Positions 54,316 through 62,728 of a DNA stretch of 64,000 nt are shown one piece after another. The position numbers and the translations under genes are program-made. A model generated the notes under the pieces. That model worked only from the letters and a program-made list of their open reading frames with translations. It ran no database searches and was not told the DNA's origin. Position 1 is the stretch's first letter, and each line of letters begins with the position of its first letter. The DNA is from CAJXJP01 sp963926055 (GTDB lineage Bacteria > Patescibacteriota > Gracilibacteria > BD1-5 > UBA6164), in contig CAWUVK010000004.1 in NCBI GenBank assembly GCA_963926055.1, positions 62,001-126,000 of the forward strand, read 5' to 3'.

Positions 54316-56391
54316 ATGCCAAAAGAAAAAAAATATAATTCATCAAAAAAAAGAGAGTATAAAAATACTGGAGAAAAACCAGCAAGAAAAAAATATTTTT
54401 CAAAAAATAATCATGAAAACAAAAAAAATAATTTAAGAGAAGAAAAAATTATTCCAAAAGAAAATGAAGTTATAGGAATCTATGCTCCTGGAAAATGAGA
54501 TTTTGGTTTTGTAGATGTAGAAGACAAAAAAACAGGTGAAAAACAAGGATATTATGTATTTGGTGGAAATACAAATGGAGCAATGCCTGGAGATAGCGTT
54601 TTAGCATTTATAAAAGAATTTAGAGGAAAAAAAGAAGCTGAAATTATCAAAATTGTAGAACATAGAAAAGAACCAATTGTAGGGATTTATAAATCTTCTG
54701 GAAAATTTGGTTTTGTGGTTCCTAAAAATAAAGCATTTAAAAAAGACTTTTTTGTTGCGGGAAGAAATTCCATGAATGCACAAGAATGAGAAGTGGTTGC
54801 ACTTGAAATTTTAAAATACGATGGTCGTTCTCCAGAATGAAAAATCACAAAAATTTTATGAAAACCATGAGATAAATGAGTTGATATCATGTGAATTGCA
54901 TTAGAATATGGTGCGAGAATGTGATTTGGAAGAGCTATAAAAGATGAGCTTTGAAAATTATCAAAAACTGTTACAAAAAAACAATTATCATATAGAAGAG
55001 ACTTAAGAGATTTATTTACTATTACAATTGATGGAGCAGATTCTAAAGATCTAGATGATGCTGTTTCTGTAGAAAAAGCAGAAAATGGAAATATGGTTTT
55101 ATCGGTTCATATTGCTGATGTGGCTCATTATGTAAAAGAAGATCACGCGATTGATAAAGAAGCTCGTAGAAGAGGGACGTCTATTTATATGGTCAATAAA
55201 GTAATTCCAATGTTACCAGAGGAATTATCAAACGGGCTTTGTAGTCTCAATCCAAATGAAGAAAAATTGACTCTTACTGCGCAAATCGAAATAAATCAAG
55301 CCGGTCATATTGTGAATACAAAAGTATTTGAGTCTGTTATTATTTCTGATTTTAGAATGACTTATAAAGAAGTTGATGAAATCATTGAAACAAACCAATT
55401 AGGACTTTGAGATGAACTTATGTTTGGTGGAAAAATTTCTCAAAAACTTATTCAAATGCTCAAAGATAGTGAAAATTTAAGACAAATATTAGAAAAATAC
55501 AAAAAAACTCTTTGAGTGCTCAGTTTTGATTTTCCTGAAAGTAAAATTGAAGTAGATGAAGATGGAAATCCTATAGAATTCAAAAAATATACTCGTTATA
55601 ATTCGAGTAAAATAATCGAAGAATTTATGATCGTAGCCAATGAGGCAGTTTCAAAAAAATTCCAAAATCTTCCATTTTTATATAGAATTCATCCAGCTCC
55701 AAATGAGGAAGATTCTCAAAAATTATTCGAAACTCTTGCAAAATTTAATATAAATATTCCAAATGGAAAAAAATTAGAGCCAAGAGATATTCAAAAAGTT
55801 TTAGACGAAGTAAAAAATGACCCAAGAGAAAAATTATTATCTCGTATGGTTTTAAGAAGTCTCACAAAAGCAAAATATTCTCCAGAAGCAGAAGGTCATT
55901 TTGGTCTTGCTTTAGATTATTATAGTCATTTTACCAGCCCAATTCGTCGTTATCCAGATTTACAAATTCATAGAATTATTAAAGAAAAAGTAAACGCAAG
56001 ACTCGACCTAAAAAGAAGACAACATTATGAAAATATATTAGAAAAAGTTGCAAAAAATAATTCTGAATCAGAAGTAAAAGCAGAAAAACTGGAATATAAA
56101 ATCAGAGATTTAATGGCTTGTAAATATATGAAAAATAAAGTCTGAGAAACTTTTAGTTGAGTCGTTGCTGGTGTGATTCAGTATGGAGTTTTTGTAGAAT
56201 TAGAAAACACTATTGAATGATTTGTGGAACTCAATTCAAAATTTGGTGCAAGTGATTATCAATTTGATACCGATGTAATGCAATTATATAATCCAATTAT
56301 CGATAAAAAATATACGATTTGATCACCAATTGAAATCGTAGTTGAAAGTGTGAATGAAGAAGAATGAAAAATTAATTTTGAAATAAAATAA
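54316..56391 (+). CDS. rnr: Ribonuclease R
   Basis: This processive 3'-5' exoribonuclease digests structured RNA. The 691-residue protein has a very basic disordered start (to about 50), two OB cold-shock modules (about 52-200), the RNB catalytic domain with IDGADSKDLDDAVSVE (metal-binding Asp cluster, about 237-252) and the conserved LDYYSHFTSPIRRYPDL, and a C-terminal S1 domain (FSGVVAGVIQYGVFVELENT). Many glycines are TGA. tRNA-Leu lies upstream on the other strand. A palindromic terminator follows. Confidence 0.96.
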
Positions 56392-56423
56392 AAATCTCGA
56401 GATATTTCTCGAGATTTTTTTGT
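56389..56423 (+). terminator. Terminator after rnr
   Basis: AAAATCTCGAGA and TCTCGAGATTTT pair around TATT, followed by T7. Confidence 0.85.
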
Positions 56424-56488
56424 GCATTTTTTTGCATAAAAATACACAAATATGTTATAATTTTATAAATATTATATAAAAAATAATT

Positions 56489-57835
56489 ATGTCTTTAGAA
56501 ACAGCAAATCATTGAGAAATTTTTGAAAAAAATCCTCAAGTAGAAGAAAAACTTTTACCAGAAGTAGAAAAAAAATTAAAATGAGAAGTGAAAAAAGATT
56601 CACAAGAAAAACTTTCTCAACTCAATGATGAAAAACTTCAAACTATCACCAATAAAGATTTTTTGAAATATTCACAAGAAGCAAGACTTCAAAGTCTTGC
56701 AAAAAGTCCAGATGGTCAAAAAGTTACTATTGAATGAATTAAATCACAAGAAATTACAGATATTTCATTTCGTTTTGCGTTTTGAGAAAATAATAAAATC
56801 AATGAAAACTTACAATTCAAAACTACAGCTGGACAAATCCTTCCAAATGAAGTTTCGAGTGTTATTTCAGATTGAGTAGAATATTCTCGTGCAGCTCTTG
56901 ATGGAGAATTTTTCTCTCAAGACAATACTAGATTAGAAATTTTTGATGAAACAAATATTATCATTTCTCAAGTTCGTGATGAACAAGAAATGGAAATTCT
57001 CGAAAAACAAAATCAAGAAAAATTAGCAGAATTTATGAAAGAACAAGATGATGAAAACCTTTCACCAGAACTCAAAAAAGCCAAAGAAAAATTCGCAAAA
57101 GAATGACTTTCAAGAGGATTTGGTTCTGATTTTATCATGAAAATATTTGCTGCAATTTTCTTAGGAATTGGAAAAATAGAAAAAGCTATTTGAGCCGGAG
57201 AAGGAGAAAATATTTTTACACAAATTGATAAAGCGATTTGAAATGAAAATAAAGATGGAGCAAATATCGATAGAAATAATATGTCAGATGAAGAACAAAA
57301 CTCTGTTATTGATTCTGCAAATAAATCTTTGTGAAATTTTGAAATGTTAGAATGACATGATAGATTTTTAAGTTTCATATCATTTGCAGAGTGAACACAT
57401 GATAATTATAATGCCATCTATGGAAACGGTGAACAATCTCAAATTAAACTTACAGAAATGTCACTAGCAGCAGTACTACAATACCAAAAAAATACTGTCT
57501 TACCTCAAAATTGACATTCACCAGTTGGGAAATATCAATTTAATATTGAAACGTTACAAGATTATATTGTACGTCATAATCTTTCTTTGGATCAAAAATT
57601 TGATGCAGATTTTCAAGATAAAATTGCTATGATAAAATTACAAGAAAATGGGTTATTCGAATTCCAGGCAGGAAAAAAATCACTCGCTGATTTTGCAAAA
57701 TCAGTTGCAGGAACTTGGGCATGACTTCCAAAAGATGAATCAGAATTAAGTTATCATCATTGAGTTGCAGGGAATAAAGCAAGTGTTTGATTTGCTAAAT
57801 TTAGTTCTGAGCTTTCAAAATTAAAAAATATGTAA
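56489..57835 (+). CDS. Large protein with C-terminal lysozyme-like (GH104-type) muramidase domain
   Basis: A 448-residue protein. Residues 1-200 are acidic, with coiled and beta parts of no known family. A hydrophobic glycine-rich patch lies near 215-235 (FIMKIFAAIFLGIGKIEKAI). From about 285 the order matches phage-type muramidases: FISFAEGTHDNYNAIYGNG with the candidate catalytic Glu, then SPVGKYQFNIETLQDYI and FDADFQDKIAMIKLQENGL, then GTWAGLPKDES. It would cleave peptidoglycan glycan strands. No classical signal peptide is seen, so export may be by holin or another route. No phage genes surround it. Confidence 0.75.
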
Positions 57836-58074
57836 AATGAAATACAGAAAGATTTATCAAAAAAAATATTTCTGTATAAAAAAGCTATACAATTTTCACA
57901 TATTTTTTTGTGAAAAACTAAAAAGACATTTGAATTAATTCAAATGTCTTTTTCTTGTGCCAACTTCGGTATGCAAAACTATTTGACTTGCGAAATATTA
58001 TCAATATAATTCTAGTTGGTTATATTTGTATTTTTTACAAATACGTTTAAAAATATTTTTTTAAATATTATATT
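57836..58074 (+). promoter_or_regulatory. Intergenic region with two hairpins and promoter of the 58075 gene
   Basis: It contains ATACAGAAA/TTTCTGTAT (57842-57878), a strong terminator AAAAAGACATTTGAAT/ATTCAAATGTCTTTTT (57919-57953), then a promoter TTGACT (57983-57988)-16 bp-TATAAT (58005-58010), and in the 5' leader a small hairpin ATTTGTA/TACAAAT just upstream of the start. Confidence 0.7.
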
Positions 58075-59487
58075 ATGAAAAATTTATTAGCATCAGCAGC
58101 TTTAGCAGCAGGTTTATCAACAGCTCCAGCTCATGCAGATAGTAATAATCCATCACCAGAATCAAAAGAAAATTCTTCTCAAAAAGTAGAAGTGGTAAAA
58201 AATACTGTTTGTGATAAAACAAGATTTGCTTTAGAATGTGAAAAAGCAGGATTACAAATGCCTACTCAAAATGAAGTTTCAGCATATGTTTCTGAAAATC
58301 CTCACTACAATGAAGTATTGTCAGATATTCAAACTCTCAGTGCGCAGGCATTAGAACTTATAAAGAGATGAGAATTACCTCAATGATTTGTAACAGATAT
58401 AGTTACAATGAAACCTTTGGAAAATAAAAAAGATTTATCACAATTAATTAACGATGGGTTTTTATTAGAAGAAAAAGATTTTGAAACATTAACAAAGTTA
58501 CAAAATTTATCAAGAGAAAACCTTGCACAGGTAATTTCTATATTATTTGATACTTCTGATTTTGATACTTGGAGAACAAATCCTAATACGGGAGTTTTAT
58601 TATCTCAAGAGGCAAAAGATAATCAAGAATCTGCTAAACTGCTGAATGGTTATAAACAAGAAAGACAAAAATCAGGAGATAGATATATAAAAATGTTTGA
58701 TGTTACAGATAGTAGTGCAAGAATTAATAAAAATGAAAAAGCACAAAAAGTATTATGAGCAGAACTTGATACAGCGATTTCACTTTTTAATGAATGAAAA
58801 GAAAAATTAGTTGTAGATTCAAAAGAAACTTATGCAAGATTATTAAATGCATCATTTGGTATTGCATTTATAGAATGAAGAGGTCAAGTGAGAAACAAAT
58901 GGGAAAATAATATAAATTTATTAGATTCATTTTCAAACTATTTAATTTTAACAGGACAAACAAAAACTTGGAATAAAATTTCATATGGAGATTTGAAACA
59001 TAACTTAGCAGAGTTTGGAGCAGATACAAATATTTCAGAAAAATATTCTGAAAAATTTGATAAGATTGCAAATAATTTTCTTGTAGCGATGAATAAAGAA
59101 GCACAACAAGAACAAGAACAATATGCTGAAGTTGTTAGGTGACAAGAGTTAGATTCGAGTATAGCACAATTAGATTCGAGTATAGCAGAATTAGATTCAA
59201 ATATAGCAGAATTAGATTCAAATACAGTAGAGTTAGATAAAAAAATGTCAGATAGATTAGAGTTTTTAGTGGTTACTATTATATCAGGTATTCAAGCATA
59301 TGAAACAACAGGAAGTGATGCTATGCTCACAGATGTATACAAAGGTATAAATATGTTAGTTGAAATGAAACCTATGGTTCAAAAAGTTGAAAAATATCAA
59401 CAAATGCACGCAAAAGCTGTGGATGATATTCAACCATATTTATCAAAATTACCAGAAGATAAAATAGACTATATTGCATCACTTTAA
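58075..59487 (+). CDS. Exported helical protein with heptad repeats, unknown function
   Basis: The 470-residue protein has a short signal peptide (NLLASAALAAGLSTAPAHA, cleaved before DSNN). A helical body follows with one early Cys pair (NTVCDKTRFALECEKAG). At about residues 359-387 there are four seven-residue repeats LDSSIAQ, LDSSIAE, LDSNIAE, LDSNTVE that will form a coiled-coil rod. The end is helical. It may be a surface or periplasm-like stalk protein. The neighbouring genes at 56489 and 59553 are read in the same direction, but terminators separate them. Confidence 0.75.
59149..59236 (+). repeat. 21-bp tandem repeats coding a heptad coiled coil
   Basis: Four copies of TTAGATTCGAGTATAGCACA-like units (21 bp) have increasing divergence to the right. 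The unit equals exactly one coiled-coil heptad. It is coding, not CRISPR. Confidence 0.85.
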
Positions 59488-59518
59488 AATTTGCATATTC
59501 ACTCTATAATATGATAAA

Positions 59519-59552
59519 ATAAAAGAAGTTTAATTATAAGCTTCTTTTTATT
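59519..59552 (+). terminator. Terminator between the 58075 and 59553 genes
   Basis: AAAAGAAGTTTA and TAAGCTTCTTTT pair (one mismatch) around ATTA, followed by T residues just before the next ATG. Confidence 0.6.
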
Positions 59553-61313
59553 ATGCCAGAAAATTTTGAAGTCTCAGATTGAGTTGAAAATAAAATAAAT
59601 CAATGAGAAAAACAATTACAAGAACTTATGACTCCTCTTTTAGAAGAGGAGTTTTCAGAGTATTGAGAATTTGAATCAGCACTACAAGAATATCAAAATA
59701 ATAATCCTGACAGAGATGTTTCTGAAATGTTAGAGGGACTTCATAATAATCAAACAGAACTATGAAATACTTCTTTAGAATTAGTTGTTCATGAATTTTG
59801 ATCTGTTTGAGATTATATAAGTAATTTTCAAGTTTTTATTGATAAAGTTCAAGAAAGGTATGCTAGGATTTTAGAAAAAAATAAGAATAAAAAGAAAGAA
59901 GATATACAAGAAGAGAAAGAAGATATACAAGAAAATAAATCAGATCAATTTATAGATAAAAATGAGAGTATTTTATCAACTAATGAAGTAGCTGATAAAT
60001 ATTCTTTAGATACTAATGAACATTTTGAAACATTAAAAGATCAAGCACAAATTCAATTAGATAAGTTTTTAGAAACTGATGAATGAAAAGCTGAATTAGA
60101 AACATATTCAAATGAAGATGAGTGAAGAAAAGAATTATTGAGAAAAATTATTATTTTATCTAACACAGATAAATTAGTAGAAGCGTACGAAAAATCTCTC
60201 GATGCTTGATTGTCAAAAGAAGAAAAAGAAATAAAAGTAGCAGAATTTAAAAAAGATATTGTAAATCAACAAAAAGCTATTAATAGAGAATCCCCTGATT
60301 TAGTAATATTTGTTTTAAATTCAAATGATTCTTATACAAAATCTGATATAGATAATACAGTTCAACAAATTTTATCAAAAGATGTGAATAAAAATCTTTT
60401 ATTATATGGGTATTCTGGAGAAAAATCAGGAAATGTAACTACAGCATGAATTCAAAAAGTAACGAGAAATTCTGATGGAAGTTTTGATAAATCTTTGGTT
60501 GTAAATAATTTTGAACTTAAATCAAATCTGCCAAAATGACTTGATATTGCAGATTACCAAGTTTCACTTTCTAAATTAGTAAAAGAATCTGGTAATTTAC
60601 AAGAAATATGAAATAATGTTTTTTCGGAATTAGAAGATTTGAAAAGTAAATTAAATCATTTAGATAGTTCAAATGATTTTGCAGATTTAGGTCTTGAAAA
60701 TATTGATAAAAGTGAAATAGAACAAGAAATATTACTTCAAGAAAATAAGTTGAATGAAATACAATCAAAATTTGAAGAAATACAAAATAAAATTTTAAGT
60801 GTTGTAAATAAATTTGAAGAACAATCAAGATTATATCAATTAAAATTAAAAGAAAACGATGAAAAAGTTGTAGATGTATTAAACCTTATAAATCAAATTG
60901 GATTTAATATTATTCCACAAGAAATTGTAAATAATGTTTTCAGTAAAATTTCAGAGTCAAATCCTGTTGTAGTTGGAAATAATATTATTACTGGATTAGA
61001 TTTAAGTACGATGGATTTTACCGGAGATTTTAATCCTACTCTCGGAGATGGTTGACCAAACGATCCAAATACAAGAAATGTTTTGATCCAATTAATGAAT
61101 AAAATGATTAGTTGAAATGAAGATATTCCAGCTGTGATAAGTTCATATTCTGAATCATGAGATATGCAATTTAAAACTTCTCAAGATTCTCAAGAAACGA
61201 TGACAAGAGAAGAATTAAAATGATATGTAGCAAATAGTATTTGATTAGTTGGAGGAAATCCAATAAATCTAATCGATAAAAACTTAAAATCTACAACTTC
61301 TCAAGAAAAATAA
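59553..61313 (+). CDS. Large acidic coiled-coil protein of unknown function
   Basis: A 586-residue protein without signal peptide. It is rich in Glu, Lys, Asn and Gln with several long coiled coils (KNKKKEDIQEEKEDIQEN near 115; LENIDKSEIEQEILLQENKL near 390). A central mixed domain contains DLVIFVLNSNDSYTKSD and KNLLLYGYSGEKSGNV. The C-terminal part is less charged (VVGNNIITGLDLSTMDF). No family is recognised. Gly is often TGA. Its length and style match the neighbouring exported proteins, so a shared complex is possible. Confidence 0.7.
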
Positions 61314-61350
61314 TCCTTAAAAAATACCTACATTTAAACAAAAAATATAA

Positions 61351-61386
61351 AAAAACCAAAGAAATTTATTTCTTTGGTTTTTTCTT
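61351..61386 (+). terminator. Terminator after the 59553 gene
   Basis: CCAAAGAAA and TTTCTTTGG pair around TTTA (61356-61377), followed by T6. Confidence 0.9.
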
Positions 61387-61410
61387 AAGTTTTTCTTAAG
61401 ACTATTTTGC

Positions 61411-61490
61411 TATACTCATCGTGCCAAGTGTAAAGGCAATGTTTTGTATTTCATAAGAGGTCGCTTGAAAATCATATTCAACGGCCTTTT
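61411..61490 (+). ncRNA. Candidate small RNA A
   Basis: A TATACT element at 61411-61416 is followed by about 70 nt with no plausible frame. That stretch holds a hairpin TGCC/GGCA (61422-61439) and then a terminator-like stem AGGTCGCTTGAA / TTCAACGGCCT with TTTTATG (61457-61490). The same kind of -10 element precedes candidates C and D. A -35 box is not evident. Confidence 0.4.
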
Positions 61491-61539
61491 ATGTTGCCAA
61501 AAAATCGGAAATTTCCCTAAAAAGGTTAGACTAAGGTTT

Positions 61540-61642
61540 ATTTAAGGTAACTTGATTATTATATGTAAGCTAAGGGTAACAAAAGGAGGAAACCTTTACA
61601 GCGGGAGGGAGTGAGTTGTAGGAGACTTGCTTTCTTTTTTTG
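61540..61642 (+). ncRNA. Candidate small RNA B with GGAGG hairpin
   Basis: It contains AAGGTAAC and AAGGGTAAC as spaced near-repeats and a hairpin AAAGG-AGGAAA-CCTTT (61582-61597) displaying GGAGGA. A purine-rich stretch (GCGGGAGGGAGTGAG) and a terminator-like stem AGTGAGT / ACTTGCT (61610-61631) with a long T run follow. The GGAGG hairpin recurs in candidate D. The promoter is uncertain. Confidence 0.4.
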
Positions 61643-61679
61643 TGTTTTTTTATATAATCAAAAATAGATACAGAATCTG

Positions 61680-61726
61680 TCTCCCCTTTGATAAAGGGGA
61701 GATGTCCGCAGGACAGAGGGGATTTT
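61680..61726. repeat. GC-rich palindromic repeat in the 5' region of the YbaK-type gene
   Basis: CTCCCCTTTGATAAAGGGGA, then GATGTCC / GGACAG and AGAGGGGATTTTA: two nested palindromes in otherwise A/T-rich sequence. It is the longest of four GC-rich copies in the window (others at 18446, 23179, 52541). Confidence 0.65.
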
Positions 61727-61752
61727 ATAAAAAACATAATAAAATAAAAAAT

Positions 61753-62226
61753 ATGAAAGAAAAAATATTTCAATTATTAGATAATTTAGAAATAAAATAT
61801 CAAAATTTTGAACACGAACCAACTTTTACCTGTGATCAAGCAAAATGAGTTGATGTGCCTGGAGTAAGAGTCAAAAATTTATTATTGAAAAATAAGAAAA
61901 AAAATAATTTTTATATGGTTGTGTTACAGGATGAAAAAAGACTTGATAGTAATATTATTCGTAAATATTTTTGAGAATCAAAAGTGAGTTTCGTAGATGA
62001 GGAGTTGATGAATCAAAAGATTTGAGTGACTCCGTGACATGTAAGTCCTTTGAGTCTGATTCATAATAAAGATAATGATGTGCAAGTGATTTTTGATGAA
62101 GCTTTGAAAGACCAAGAAATTTGAATCCATCCAGGACAAAATGATAATACAACGGTTATTTGAGTCCCTGAAGTAGTACAATTTATAGAAAATATTTGAA
62201 ATAAATATCATTTTATAAAATTATAG
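61753..62226 (+). CDS. YbaK/ProX-type aminoacyl-tRNA deacylase
   Basis: The 157-residue protein matches the trans-editing deacylases of the PrdX/YbaK group: YQNFEHEPTFTCDQAKGVDV, VKNLLLKNKKKNNFYMVVL, RLDSNIIRKYFG, GVTPGHVSPLSLIHN and IGIHPGQNDNTTVI. These hydrolyse mischarged tRNA (Ala- or Cys-tRNA-Pro) in the cytosol. The GVTPG loop Gly is partly TGA. A small hairpin TATAGAAAA/TTTTCTATA overlies the stop. It stands alone among the small RNA candidates. Confidence 0.9.
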
Positions 62227-62270
62227 AAAAGATTTTCTATAAATTATAAAAAAAGTCAAAAAAAGTCAAA

Positions 62271-62329
62271 AAAAGTTGAAAAATTTAATGTCCATTTAAT
62301 ATCGCGTGAGTATACTAGTTTTGCGATAT
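62271..62329 (+). repeat. Duplicated promoter/leader element, copy 1
   Basis: It includes TTTAATGTCCATTTAATATC, then TATACT at 62311-62316. About 59 bp are shared with copy 2, which lies 164 bp downstream, with roughly seven differences. It directly precedes small RNA candidate C. Confidence 0.8.
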
Positions 62330-62392
62330 AATTATTTAGGAAGGCTTTTTTATATTGCAGGAGCGAATAAACGATTGTTTATTCGTTTTTTT
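62323..62392 (+). ncRNA. Candidate small RNA C
   Basis: About 70 nt after the TATACT of repeat copy 1. Hairpin 1 is GCGATATAA / TTATATTGC (62323-62358, one G-U) with AGGAAGG in the loop. A single-stranded AGGAG follows, and then a terminator CGAATAAAC / GTTTATTCG with T7 (62364-62392). There is no open frame. Confidence 0.5.
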
Positions 62393-62434
62393 ATGTCTTT
62401 AAAATTATTATTTTTTATAAAATAGTTTTTTAAA

Positions 62435-62493
62435 AAAAGTTCAAAAATTTAATGTCCATTTAATATCACGCGAGTATACTTATTTTGCAATAC
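62435..62493 (+). repeat. Duplicated promoter/leader element, copy 2
   Basis: The second copy of the element at 62271, with TATACT at 62475-62480 and the same TTTAATGTCCATTTAATATC. It directly precedes small RNA candidate D. Confidence 0.8.
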
Positions 62494-62567
62494 AAATAAA
62501 AGGAGGAAACTTTTTACCGTTTTGCGAGCATGTAATACTACAAATTACATGCTTTCTTACTTTTTTG
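62487..62567 (+). ncRNA. Candidate small RNA D with GGAGG hairpin
   Basis: About 80 nt after the second TATACT. A hairpin AAAAG-GAGGAAA-CTTTT (62498-62514) resembles that of candidate B. The terminator stem is GCATGTAAT / ATTACATGC (62528-62552), followed by a T-rich run. There is no open frame. The rest of the gap to 62664 shows only a hairpin CAATGTTT / AAACATTG at about 62636-62656. Confidence 0.5.
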
Positions 62568-62664
62568 TATACAAATTTAATACAAAAAATATGTTTAAAA
62601 GTATTGATGTATAAGCAAAAGTTTGTATATTCAAACAATGTTTTTATGAAACATTGAAAAAGAA

Positions 62665-62692
62665 TTGACATTTATTTTATAAATGGCATAAT
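62665..62692 (+). promoter_or_regulatory. Promoter of the 62729 gene
   Basis: TTGACA (62665-62670)-16 bp-CATAAT (62687-62692), about 37 bp before the start codon. Confidence 0.65.
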
Positions 62693-62728
62693 AGATATGT
62701 TTACGTTTATTTTTTATTTTAATAAAGT

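Noticed and set aside
56489..57835. Prophage, because of the phage-type muramidase domain
   Set aside because: No integrase, capsid, terminase or tail gene lies nearby, and the composition matches the surroundings.
59149..59236. Possible CRISPR-like array of 21-bp units
   Set aside because: The units are contiguous without spacers and encode coiled-coil heptads in the frame of the 58075 gene.
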